A DNA stretch of 64,000 nt, from NCBI GenBank assembly GCA_958295665.1, contig OY282560.1:306075236-306139235 (forward strand). The letters are read 5' to 3'. The notes beneath the pieces are model-generated. The model was given only the letters and a program-made list of their open reading frames with translations, did no database searches and was not told where the DNA came from. Shown piece by piece: positions 12,801 to 26,800 of the stretch. Numbering within the stretch: the first letter of the stretch is position 1; every line of letters begins with the position of its first letter. The translations under genes and the position numbers were made by a program. This DNA comes from Tipula vernalis. Taxonomy: Eukaryota > Arthropoda > Insecta > Diptera > Tipulidae.

Positions 12801-15800
12801 ATAGTTCAGGAGATTTTCCATAAAATTGAATTTTCTACGAAATGGGTAGAAATATTCGAACAATCTAAATGCCCGTTGGCAAAAAAATAACAGGTCCCAG
12901 CACCTACTGATAGAGGCATCAATCATCGGAATCGGAGCACAATTGCAGATTTTCATTAAATTCCTGGTCTATAGTTCAGGAGATTTTCCATAAAATTGAA
13001 TTTTCTGCGAAATGGGTAGAAATATTCGAGCAATCTAAATGCCCGTTGGCATAATAATTACAGATCTCAACACCTATTGATAGAGGCATCAATCATCGAA
13101 ATCGGAGCACAATTGCAGATTTTCATTAAATTCCTGTTCTATAGTTCAGGAGATTTTCCATAAAATTGAATTTTCTACGAAATGGGTAGAAATATTCGAG
13201 CAATCTAAATGCCCGTTGGCATAATAATTACAGGTCTCAACACCTACTGAAAGAGTCATCAGTCATCGAAATCGGAGCACAATTGCAGATTTTCATTAAT
13301 TTCCTGGTCTATAGTCAGGAGATTTTTCATAAAATTGAATTTTCTGCGAAATGGGTAGAAATATTCGAGCAATCTAAATGCCTGTTGGCATAATAATTAC
13401 AGGTCTCAACACCTATTGATAGAGTCGTCAATCATCGAAATCGGAGCACAATTGCAGATTTTCATTAATTTCCTGGTCTATAGTTCAGGAGATTTTACAT
13501 AAAATTGAATTTTCTACGAAATGGGTAGAAATATTCGAACAATCTAAATGCCCGTTGGCAAAAAAATAACAGGTCTCAACACCTACTGATAGAGGCATCA
13601 ATCATCGGAATCGGAGCACAATTGCAGATTTTCATTAAATTCCTGGTCTATAGTTCAGGAGATTTTCCATAAAATGGAATTTTCTACGAAATGGGTAGAA
13701 ATATTCGAGCAATCTAAATGCCCGTTAACATAATAATTACAGGTCTCAACACCTATTGATAGAGGCATCAATCATCGAAATCGGAGCACAATTGCAGATT
13801 TTCATTAAATTCCTGGTCTATAGTTAAGGAGATTTTCCATAAAATTGAATTTTCTACGAAATGGGTAGAAATATTCGAGCAATCTAAATGCCCGTTGGCA
13901 TAATAATTACAGATCTCAACACCTACTGATAGAGGCATCAATCATCGAAATCGGAGCACAATTGCAGATTTTCATTAATTTAGTGGTCTATAGTTCAGGA
14001 GATTTTCCATAAAATTGAATTTTCTACGAAATGGGTAGAAATATTCAAGCAATCTAAATGCCTGTTGGCATAATAATTACAGGTCTCAACACCTATTGAT
14101 AGAGTCATCAATTATCGAAATCGGAGCACAATTGCAGATTTTCATTAATTTCCTGGTCTATAGTTCAGGAGGTCCTAGTTCAGGAGATTTTCCATAAAAT
14201 AGAATTTTCTACGAAATGGGTAGAAATAATCGAGCAATCTAAATGCCCGTTGGCATAATAATTACAGGTCTCAACACCTATTGATAGAGGCATCAATCAT
14301 CGAAATCGGAGCACAATTGCAGATTTTCATTAATTTCCTGTATATAGTTCAGGAGATTTTCCATAAAATTGAATTTTCTACGAAATGGGTAGAAATATTC
14401 AAGCAATCTAAATGCCTGTTGGCATAATAATTACAGGTCTCAACACCTATTGATAGGGTCATCAATCATCGAAATCGGAGCACAATTGCAGATTTTCATT
14501 AATTTCCTGTCTATAGTTCAGGAGATTTTCCATAAAATTGAATTTTCTACGAAATGAGTAGAAATATTCAAGCAATCTAAATGCCTGTTGGCATAATAAT
14601 TACAGGTCTCAACACCTATTGATAGAGTCATCAATCATCGAAATCGGAGCACAATTGCAGATTTTCATTAATTTCCTGGTCTATAGTTCAGGAGGTCCTA
14701 GTTCAGGAGATTTTACATAAAATTGAATTTTCTACGAAATGGGTAGAAATATTCGAGCAATCTAAATGCCCGTTGGCATAATAATTACAGATCTCAACAC
14801 CTATTGATAGAGGCATCAATCATCGAAATCGGAGCACAATTGCAGATTTTCATTAATTTCCTGTCTATAGTTCAGGAGATTTTCCATAAAATTGAATTTT
14901 CTACGAAATGTGTTGAAATATTCGAGCAATCTAAATGCCCGTTGGCATAATAATTACAGGTCACAACACCTATTAATAAAGGCATCAATCATCGAAATCG
15001 GAGCACAATTGCAGATTTTCATTAATTTCCTGTCTATAGTTCAGGAGATTTTCCATAAAATTGAATTTTCTACGAAATAGGTAGAAATATTCGAGCAATC
15101 TAAATACCTGTTGGCATAATAATTACAGGTCTCAACACCTATTGATAGAGTCATCAATCATCGAAATCGGAGCACAATTGCAGATTTTCATTAATTTCCT
15201 GTCTATAGTTCAGGAGATTTTCCATAAAATTGAATTTTCTACGAAATGGGTAGAAATATTCGAGCAATCTAAATGCCCGTTGGCATAATAATTACAGGTC
15301 TCAACACCTATTGATAGAGTCATCAATCATCGAAATCGGAGCACAATTGCAGATTTTCATTAATTTCCTGTATATAGTTCAGGAGATTTTCCATAAAATT
15401 GAATTTTCTACGAAATGGGTAGAAATAATTAAGCAATCTAAATGCCTGTTGGCATAATAATTACAGGTCTCAACACCTATTGATAGAGTCATCAATCATC
15501 GAAATCGGAGCACAATTGCAGATTTTCATTAATTTCCTGGTCTATAGTTCAGGAGATTTTACATAAAATTGAATTTTCTACGAAATGGGTAGAAATAATC
15601 GAGCAATATAAATGCCCGTTGGCATAATAATTACAGGTCTCAACACCTATTGATAGAGTCATCAATCATCGAAATCGGAGCACAATTGCAGATTTTCATT
15701 AATTTCCTGGTCTATAGTTCAGGAGATTTTCCATAAAATTGAATTTTCTACGAAATGGGTAGAAATATTCGAACAATCTAAATGCCCGTTGGCAAGAAAA

Positions 15801-18800
15801 TAACAGGTCTCAACACCTACTGATAGAGGCATCAATCATCGGAATCGGAGCACAATTGCAGATTTTCATTAAATTCCTGGTCTATAGTTCAGGAGATTTT
15901 CCATAAAATTGAATTTTCTACGAAATGGGTAGAAATAATCAAGCAATCTTAATGCTTGTTGGCATAATAATTACAGGTCTCAACACCTATTGATAGAGGC
16001 ATCAATCATCGGAATCGGAGCACAATTGCAGATTTTCATTAAATTCCTGGTCTATAGTTCAGGAGATTTTCCATAAAATTGAATTTTCTACGAAATGGGT
16101 AGAAATATTCGAGCAATCTAAATGCCCGTTGGCATAATAATTACAGATCTCAACACCTATTGATAGAGGCATCAATCATCGAAATCGGAGCACAATTGCA
16201 GATTTTCATTAATTTCCTGGTCTATAGTTCAGGAGATTTTCCATAAAATTGAATTTTCTACGAAATGGGTAGAAATATTCGAACAATCTAAATGCCCGTT
16301 GGCAAAAAAATAACAGGTCTCAACACCTACTGATAGAGGCATCAATCATCGAAATCGGAGCACAATTGCAGATTTTCATTAATTTCCTGTCTATAGTTCA
16401 GGAGATTTTCCATAAAATTGAATTTTCTACGCATTGTGTAGAAATAATTGAGCAATCTAAATGCCCGTTGGCATAATAATTACAGGTCACAACACCTATT
16501 AATAAAGGCATCAATCATCGAAATCGGAGCACAATTGCAGATTTTCATTAATTTCCTGTCTATAGTTCAGGAGATTTTACATAAAATTGAATTTTTTACG
16601 AAATAGGTAGAAATATTCGAGCAATCTAAATGCCCGTTGGCATAATAATTACAGGTCTCAACACCTATTGATAGAGTCATCAATCATCGAAATCGGAGCA
16701 CAATTGCAGATATTCATTAATTTCCTGGTCTATAGTTCAGGAGATTTTACATAAAATTGAATTTTCTACGAAATGGGTAGAAATAATCGAGCAATCTAAA
16801 TGCCCGTTGGCATAATAATTACAGGTCTCAACACCTATTGATAGAGTCATCAATCATCGAAATCGGAGCACAATTGCAGATTTTCATTAATTTCCTGGTC
16901 TATAGTTCAGGAGATTTTCCATAAAATTGAATTTTCTACGAAATGGGTAGAAATATTCGAAAATCTAAATGCCCGTTGGCAAAAAAATAACAGGTCTCAA
17001 CACCTACTGATAGAGGCATCAATCATCGGAATCGGAGCACAATTGCAGATTTTCATTAAATTCCTGGTCTATAGTTCAGGAGATTTTCCATAAAATTGAA
17101 TTTTCTACGAAATGGGTAAAAATATTCGAGCAATCTAAATGCCCGTTGGCATAATAATTACAGATCTCAACACCTATTGATAGAGGCATCAATCATAGAA
17201 ATCGGAGCACAATTGCAGATTTTCATTAATTTCCTGGTCTATAGTTCAGGAGATTTTCCATAAAATTGAATTTTCTACGAAATGGGTAGAAATATTCAAG
17301 CAATCTAAATGCCTGTTGGCATAATAATTACAGGTCTCAACACCTATTGATAGAGTCATCAATCATCGAAATCGGAGCACAATTGCAGATTTTCATTAAT
17401 TTCCTGGTCTATAGTTCAGGAGATTTTACATAAAATTGAATTTTCTACGAAATGGGTAGAAATATTCGAGCAATCTAAATGCCTGTTGGCATAATAATTA
17501 CAGGTCTCAACACCTATTGATAGAGTCATCAATCATCGAAATCGGAGCACAATTGCAGATTTTCATTAATTTCCTGGTCTATAGTTCAGGAGATTTTACA
17601 TAAAATTGAATTTTCTACGAAATGGGTAGAAATAATCGAGCAATCTAAATGCCCGTTGGCATAATAATTACAGGTCTCAACACCTATTGATAGAGTCATC
17701 AATCATCGAAATCGGAGCACAATTGCAGATTTTCATTAATTTCCTGGTCTATAGTTCAGGAGATTTTCCATAAAATTGAATTTTCTACGAAATGGGTAGA
17801 AATATTCGAACAATCTAAATGCCCGTTGGCAAAAAAATAACAGGTCTCAACACCTATTGATAGAGGCATCAATCATCGGAATAGGAGCACAATTGCAGAT
17901 TTTCATTAAATTCATGGACTATAGTTCAGGAGATTTTCCATAAAATTGAATTTTCTACGAAATGGGTAAAAATATTCGAGCAATCTAAATGCCCGTTGGC
18001 ATAATAATTACAGATCTCAACACCTATTGATAGAGGCATCAATCATCGAAATCGGAGCACAATTGCAGATTTTCATTAAATTCCTGGTCTATAGTTCAGG
18101 AGATTTTCCATAAAATTGAATTTTCTACGAAATGGGTAGAAATATTCGAGCAATCTAAATGCCCGTTGGCATAATAATTACAGATCTCAACACCTATTGA
18201 TAGAGGTATCAATCATCGAAATCGGAGCACAATTGCAGATTTTCATTAAATTCCTGGACTATAGTTCAGGAGATTTTCCATAAAATTGAATTTTCTGCGA
18301 AATGGGTAGAAATATTCGAGCAATCTAAATGCCCGTTGGCATAATAATTACAGGTCTCAACACCTATTGATAGAGTCATCAATCATCGAAATCGGAGCAC
18401 AATTGCAGATTTTCATTAATTTCCTGTCTATAGTTCAGGAGATTTTCCATAAAATTGAATTTTCTACGAAATGGGTAGAAATATTCAAGCAATCTAAATG
18501 CCTGTTGGCATAATAATTACAGGTCTCAACACCTATTGATAGAGTCATCAATCATCGAAATCGGAGCACAATTGCAGATTTTCATTAATTTCCTGGTCTA
18601 TAGTTCAGGAGGTCCTAGTTCAGGAGATTTTACATAAAATTGAATTTTCTACGAAATGGGTAGAAATATTCGAGCAATATAAATGCCCGTTGGCATAATA
18701 ATTACAGGTCTCAACACCTATTGATAGAGTCATCAATCATCGAAATCGGAGCACAATTGCAGATTTTCATTAAATTCATGGTCTATAGTTCAGGAGATTT

Positions 18801-21800
18801 TCCATAAAATTGAATTTTCTACAAAATGGGTAGAAATATTCGAGCAATATAAATGCCCGTTGGCATAATAATTACAGGTCTCAACACCTATTAATAGAGG
18901 CATCAATCATCGGAATAGGAGCACAATTGCAGATTTTCATTAAATTCCTGGACTATAGTTCAGGAGATTTTCCATAAAATTGAATTTTCTGCGAAATGGG
19001 TAGAAATATTCGAGCAATCTAAATGCCCGTTGGCATAATAATTACAGGTCTCAACACCTATTGATAGAGTCATCAATCATCGAAATCGGAGCACAATTGC
19101 AGATTTTCATTAATTTCCTGTCTATAGTTCAGGAGATTTTCCATAAAATTGAATTTTCTACGAAATGGGTAGAAATATTTAAGCAATCTAAATGCCTGTT
19201 GGCATAATAATTACAGGTCTCAACACCTATTGATAGAGTCATCAATCATCGAAATCGGAGCACAATTGCAGATTTTCATTAATTTCCTGGTCTATAGTTC
19301 AGGAGGTCCTAGTTCAGGAGATTTTACATAAAATTGAATTTTCTACGAAATGGGTAGAAATAATCGAGCAATCTAAATGCCCGTTGGCATAATAATTACA
19401 GGTCTCAACACCTATTGATAGAGTCATCAATCATCGAAATCGGAGCACAATTGCAGATTTTCATTAAATTCATGGTCTATAGTTCAGGAGATTTTCCATA
19501 AAATTGAATTTTCTACAAAATGGGTAGAAATATTCGAGCAATCTAAATGCCCGTTGGCATAATAATTACAGGTCTCAACACCTATTGATAGAGTCATCAA
19601 TCATCGAAATCGGAGCACAATTGCAGATTTTCATTAATTTCCTGTCTATAGTTCAGGAGATTTTCCATAAAATTGAATTTTCTACGAAATGTGTAGAAAT
19701 ATTTAAGCAATCTAAATGCCCGTTGGCATAATAATTACAGGTCTCAACACCTATTGATAGAGGCATCAATCATCGAAATCGGAGCACAATTGCAGATTTT
19801 CATTAAATTCCTGGTCTATAGTTCAGGAGATTTTCCATAAAATAGAATTTTCTACGAAATGGGTAGAAATATTCGAGCAATCTAAATGCCCGTTGGCATA
19901 ATAATTACAGGTCTCAACACCTATTGATAGAGTCATCAATCATCGAAATCGGAGCACAATTGCAGATTTTCATTAATTTCCTGTCTATAGTTCAGGAGAT
20001 TTTCCATAAAATAGAATTTTCTACGAAATGGGTAGAAATAATTAAGCAATCTAAATGCCTGTTGGCATAATAATTACAGGTCTCAACACCTATTTATAGA
20101 GTCATCAATCATCGAAATCGGAGCACAATTGCAGATTTTCATTAATTTCCTGTCTATAGTTCAGGAGATTTTCCATAAAATAGAATTTTCTACGAAATGG
20201 GTAGAAATAATTAAGCAATCTAAATGCCTGTTGGCATAATAATTACAGGTCTCAACACCTATTGATAGAGTCATCAATCATCGAAATCGGAGCACAATTG
20301 CAGATTTTCATTAATTTCCTGGTCTATAGTTCACGAGATTTTCCATAAAATTGAATTTTCTACGAAATGGGTAGAAATATTCGAACAATCTAAATGCCCG
20401 TTGGCAAGAAAATAACAGGTCTCAACACCTACTGATAGAGGCATCAATCATCGGAATCGGAGCACAATTGCAGATTTTCATTAAATTCCTGGTCTATAGT
20501 TCAGGAGATTTTCCATAAAATTGAATTTTCTACGAAATGGGTAGAAATAATTGAGCAATCTTAATGCCTGTTAGTATAATAATTACAGGTCTCAACACCT
20601 ATTGATAGAGGCATCAATCATCGAAATCGGAGCACAATTGCAGATTTTCATTAAATTCCTGGTCTATAGTTCAGGAGATTTTCCATAAAATTGAATTTTC
20701 TACGAAATGTGTTGAAATAATTGAGCAATCTAAATGCCCGTTGGCATAATAATTACAGGTCACAACACCTATTGATAGAGTCATCAATCATCGAAATCGG
20801 AGCACAATTGCAGATTTTCATTAATTTCCTGGTCTATAGTTCAGGAGGTCCTAGTTCAGGAGATTTTACATAAAATTGAATTTTCTACGAAATGGGTAGA
20901 AATAATCGAGCAATCTAAATGCCCGTTGGCATAATAATTACAGGTCTCAACACCTATTGATAGAGGCATCAATCATCGAAATCGGAGCACAATTGCAGAT
21001 TTTCATTAATTTCCTGGTCTATAGTTCAGGAGGTCCTAGTTCAGGAGATTTTCCATAAAATTGAATTTTCTACGAAATGGGTAGAAATATTCGAACAATA
21101 TAAATGCCCGTTGGCAAAAAAATAACAGGTCTCAACACCTACTGATAGAGGCATCAATCATCGGAATCGGAGCACAATTGCAGATTTTCATTAAATTCCT
21201 CGTCTATAGTTCAGGAGATTTTCCATAAAATTGAATTTTCTACGAAATGGGTAGAAATATTCGAGCAATTTAATGCCCGTTGGCATAATAATTACAGGTC
21301 TCAACACCTACTGAAAGAGTCATCAATCATCGAAATCGGAGCACAATTGCAGATTTTCATTAATTTCCTGGTCTATAGTTCAGGAGATTTTCCATAAAAT
21401 TGAATTTTCTACGAAATGGGTAGAAATATTCAAGCAATCTAAATGCCTGTTGGCATAATAATTACAGGTCTCAACACCTATTGATAGAGTCATCAATCAT
21501 CGAAATCGGAGCACAATTGCAGATTTTCATTAATTTCCTGGTCTATAGTTCAGGAGGTCCTAGTTCAGGAGATTTTACATAAAATTGAATTTTCTACGAA
21601 ATGGGTAGAAATAATCGAGCAATCTTAATGCCTGTTGGCATAATAATTACAGGTCTCAACACCTACTGAAAGAGTCATCAATCATCGAAATCGGAGCACA
21701 ATTGCAGATTTTCATTAATTTCCTCGTCTATAGTTCAGGAGATTTTCCATAAAATTGAATTTTCTACGAAATGGGTAGAAATATTCGAGCAATCTAAATG

Positions 21801-23837
21801 CCCGTTGGCATAATAATTACAGATCTCAAAACCTATTGATAGAGGCATCAATCATCGAAATCGGAGCACAATTGCAGATTTTCATTAAATTCCTGGTATA
21901 TAGTTCAGGAGATTTTCCATAAAATTGAATTTTCTACGAAATGGGTAGAAATATTCGAGCAATCTAAATGCCCGTTGGCATAATAATTACAGATCTCAAC
22001 ACCTATTGATAGAGGCATCAATCATCGAAATCGGAGCACAATTCCAGATTTTCATTAAATTCCTGGTCTATAGTTCAGGAGATTTTCCATAAAATTGAAT
22101 TTTCTACGAAATGGGTAGAAATATTCGAGCAATTTAATGCCCGTTGGCATAATAATTACAGGTCTCAACACCTACTGAAAGAGTCATCAATCATCGAAAT
22201 CGGAGCACAATTGCAGATTTTCATTAATTTCCTGGTCTATAGTTCAGGAGATTTTCCATAAAATTGAATTTTCTACGAAATGGGTAGAAATATTTAAGCA
22301 ATCTAAATGCCTGTTGGCATAATAATTACAGGTCTCAACACCTATTGATAGAGTCATCAATCATCGAAATCGGAGCACAATTGCAGATTTTCATTAATTT
22401 CCTGGTCTATAGTTCAGGAGGTCCTAGTTCAGGAGATTTTACATAAAATTGAATTTTCTACGAAATGGGTAGAAATAATCGAGCAATCTAAATGCCCGTT
22501 GGCATAATAATTACAGGTCTCAACACCTATTGATAGAGGCATCAATCATCGAAATCGGAGCACAATTGCAGATTTTCATTAATTTCCTGGTCTATAGTTC
22601 AGGAGATTTTCCATAAAATTGAATTTTCTACGAAATGGGTAGAAATATTCGAACAATCTAAATGCCCGTTGGCAAAAAAATAACAGGTCTCAACACCTAC
22701 TGATAGAGGCATCAATCATCGGAATAGGAGCACAATTGCAGATTTTCATTAAATTCCTGGTCTATAGTTCAGGAGATTTTCCATAAAATTGAATTTTCTA
22801 CGAAATGGGTAAAAATATTCGAGCAATCTAAATGCCCGTTGGCATAATAATTACAGATCTCAACACCTATTGATAGAGGCATCAATCATCGAAATCGGAG
22901 CACAATTGCAGATTTTCATTAAATTCCTGGTCTATAGTTCAGGAGATTTTCCATAAAATTGAATTTTCTGCGAAATGGGTAGAAATATTCGAGCAATCTA
23001 AATGCCCGTTGGCATAATAATAACAGGTCTCAACACCTATTGATAGAGGCATCAATCATCGAAATCGGAGCACAATTGCAGATTTTCATTAATTTCCTGG
23101 TCTATAGTTCAGGAGATTTTCCATAAAATTGAATTTTCTACGAAATGGGTAAAAATATTCGAGCAATCTAAATGCCCGTTGGCATAATAATTACAGATCT
23201 CAACACCTATTGATAGAGGCATCAATCATCGAAATCGGAGCACAATTGCAGATTTTCATTAAATTCCTGGTCTATAGTTCAGGAGATTTTCCATAAAATT
23301 GAATTTTCTGCGAAATGGGTAGAAATATTCGAGCAACCTAAATGCCCGTTGGCATAATAATTACAGGTCTCATCACCTATTGATAGAGTCATCAATCATC
23401 GAAATCGGAGCACAATTGCAGATTTTCATTAATTTCCTGTCTATAGTTCAGGAGATTTTCCATAAAATTGAATTTTCTACGAAATCGGTAGAAATATTCA
23501 AGCAACCTAAAGGCCTGTTGGCATAATAATTACAGGTCTCAACACCTATTGATAGAGTCATCAATCATCGAAATCGGAGCACAATTGCAGATTTTCATTA
23601 ATTTCCTGGTCTATAGTTCAGGAGGTCCTAGTTCAGGAGATTTTACATAAAATTGAATTTTCTACGAAATGGGTAGAAATAATCGAGCAATATAAATGCC
23701 CGTTGGCATAATAATTACAGGTCTCAACACCTATTGATAGAGTCATCAATCATCGAAATCGGAGCACAATTGCAGATTTTCATTAATTTCCTGGTCTATA
23801 GTTCAGGAGATTTTCCATAAAATTGAATTTTCTACGA

Positions 23838-23865
23838 AATGGGTAGGCCTGTTGGCCTACCCATT
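23838..23865. repeat. Perfect 12-bp-stem hairpin inside a scrambled satellite monomer
   Basis: The stem 'aatgggtaggcc' at 23,838-23,849 is followed by the loop 'tgtt' and by the exact reverse complement of the stem at 23,854-23,865. Downstream the monomer tail 'cctgttggtataataattaca' type sequence is present twice (about 23,871-23,920). No other monomer has this inverted segment, so it looks like a local rearrangement during repair or replication rather than a family feature. Confidence 0.85.
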
Positions 23866-26800
23866 GTGGGCCTGTTGGTATAATAATTACAAATGGCCTG
23901 TTGGTATAATAATTACAGGTCTCAACACCCATTGATAGAGGCATCAATCATCGAAATCGGAGCACAATTGCAGATTTTCATTAAATTCATGGTCTATAGT
24001 TCAGGAGATTTACCATAAAATTGAATTTTCTACAAAATGGGTAGAAATATTCGAGCAATCTAAATGCCCGTTGGCATAATAATTACAGGTCTCAACACCT
24101 ATTGATAGAGGCATCAATCATCGAAATCGGAGCACAATTGCAGATTTTCATTAAATTCCTGGTCTATAGTTCAGGAGATTTTCCATAAAATTGAATTTTC
24201 TACGAAATGGGTAGAAATATTCGAGCAATCTAAATGCCCGTTGGCATAATAATTACAGATCTCAACACCTATTGATAGAGGCATCAATCATCGAAATCGG
24301 AGCACAATTGCAGATTTTCATTAATTTCCTGGCCTATAGTTCAAGAGATTTTCCATAAAATTGAATTTTCTACGAAATGTGTAGAAATATTTGAGCAATC
24401 TAAATGCCCGTTAGCATAATAATTACAGGTCACAACACCTATTGATAAAGGCATCAATCATCGAAATCGGAGCACAATTGCAGATTTTCATTAATTTCCT
24501 GGTCTACAGTTCAGGAGATTTTCCATAAAATAGAATTTTCTACGAAATGGGTAGAAATATTCGAGCAATCTAAATGCCCGTTGGCATAATAATTACAGGT
24601 CTCAACACCTATTGATAGAGTCATCAATCATCGAAATCGGAGCACAATTGCAGATTTTCATTAATTTCCTGGTCTATAGTCAGGAGATTTTACATAAAAT
24701 TGAATTTTCTACGAAATGGGTAGAAATAATCGAGCAATCTAAATGCCCGTTGGCATAATAATTACAGGTCTCAACACCTATTGATAGAGTCATCAATCAT
24801 CGAAATCGGAGCACAATTGCAGATTTTCATTAATTTCCTGGTCTATAGTTCAGGAGATTTTCCATAAAATTGAATTTTCTACGAAATGGGTAGAAATATT
24901 TGAGCAATCTAAATGCCCGTTGGCATAATAATTACAGGTCACAACACCTATTGATAAAGGCATCAATCATCGAAATCGGAGCACAATTGCAGATTTTCAT
25001 TAATTTCCTGTCTATAGTTCAGGAGATTTTCCATAAAATTGAATTTTCTACGAAATGTGTTGAAATAATTGAGCAATCTAAATGCCCGTTGGCATAATAA
25101 TTACAGGTCACAACACCTATTAATAAAGGCATCAATCATCGAAATCGGAGCACAATTGCAGATTTTCATTAATTTCCTGTCTATAGTTCAGGAGATTTTA
25201 CATAAAATTGAATTTTCTACGAAATAGGTAGAAATATTCGAGCAATCTAAATGCCCGTTGGCATAATAATTACAGGTCTCAACACCTATTGATAGAGTCA
25301 TCAATCATCGAAATCGGAGCACAATTGCAGATTCTCATTAATTTCCTGGTCTATAGTTCAGGAGATTTTACATAAAATTGAATTTTCTACGAAATGGGTA
25401 GAAATAATCGAGCAATCTAAATGCCCGTTGGCATAATAATTACAGGTCTCAACACCTATTGATAGAGTCATCAATCATCGAAATCGGAGCACAATTGCAG
25501 ATTTTCATTAATTTCCTGGTCTATAGTTCAGGAGATTTTCCATAAAATTGAATTTTCTACGAAATGGGTAGAAATATTCGAACAATCTAAATGCCCGTTG
25601 GCGAAAAAATAACAGGTCTCAACACCTACTGATAGAGGCATCAATCATCGGAATCGGAGCACAATTGCAGATTTTCATTAAATTCCTGGTCTATAGTTCA
25701 GGAGATTTTCCATAAAATGGAATTTTCTACGAAATGGGTAGAAATATTCGAGCAATCTAAATGCCCGTTGGCATAATAATTACAGATCTCAACACCTATT
25801 GATAGAGGCATCAATCATCGAAATCGGAGCACAATTGCAGATTTTCATTAAATTCCTGGTCTATAGTTCAGGAGATTTTCCATAAAATTGAATTTTCTAC
25901 GAAATGGGTAGAAATATTCGAGCAATTTAATGCCCGTTGGCATAATAATTACAGGTCTCAACACCTACTGATAGAGGCATCAATCATCGGAATAGGAGCA
26001 CAATTGCAGATTTTCATTAAATTCCTGGACTATAGTCAGGAGATTTTACATAAAATTGAATTTTCTACGAAATGGGTAAAAATATTCGAGCAATCTAAAT
26101 GCCCGTTGGCATAATAATTACAGATCTCAACACCTATTGATAGAGGCATCAATCATCGAAATCGGAGCACAATTGCAGATTTTCATTAATTTCCTGGTCT
26201 ATAGTTCAGGAGATTTTCCATAAAATTGAATTTTCTACGAAATGGGAAGAAATATTCGAACAATCTAAATGCCCGTTGGCAAAAAAATAACAGGTCTCAA
26301 CTCCTACTGATAGAGGCATCAATCATCGGAATCGGAGCACAATTGCAGATTTTCATTAAATTCCTGGTCTATAGTTCAGGAGATTTTCCATAAAATTGAA
26401 TTTTCTACGAAATGGGTAGAAATATTCGAGCAATCTAAATGCCCGTTGGCATAATAATTACAGATCTCAACACCTATTGATAGAGGCATCAATCATCGAA
26501 ATCGGAGCACAATTGCAGATTTTCATTAAATTCCTGGTCTATAGTTCAGGAGATTTTCCATAAAATTGAATTTTCTACGAAATGGGTAGAAATATTCGAG
26601 AAATTTAATGCCCGTTGGCATAATAATTACAGATCTCAACACCTACTGATAGAGGCATCAATCATCGGAATAGGAGCACAATTGCAGATTTTCATTAAAT
26701 TCCTGGACTATAGTTCAGGAGATTTTCCATAAAATTGAATTTTCTACGAAATAAGTAAAAATATTCGAGCAATCTAAATGCCCGTTGGCATAATAATTAC

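Noticed and set aside
424..25097. Repeated 60-84-codon ORFs with 'SSIIEIGAQLQIFI' in the satellite
   Set aside because: They recur only because the DNA repeats. The monomer length is not a multiple of three, so frames break every one or two units; lengths vary with indels and there is no start context or domain.
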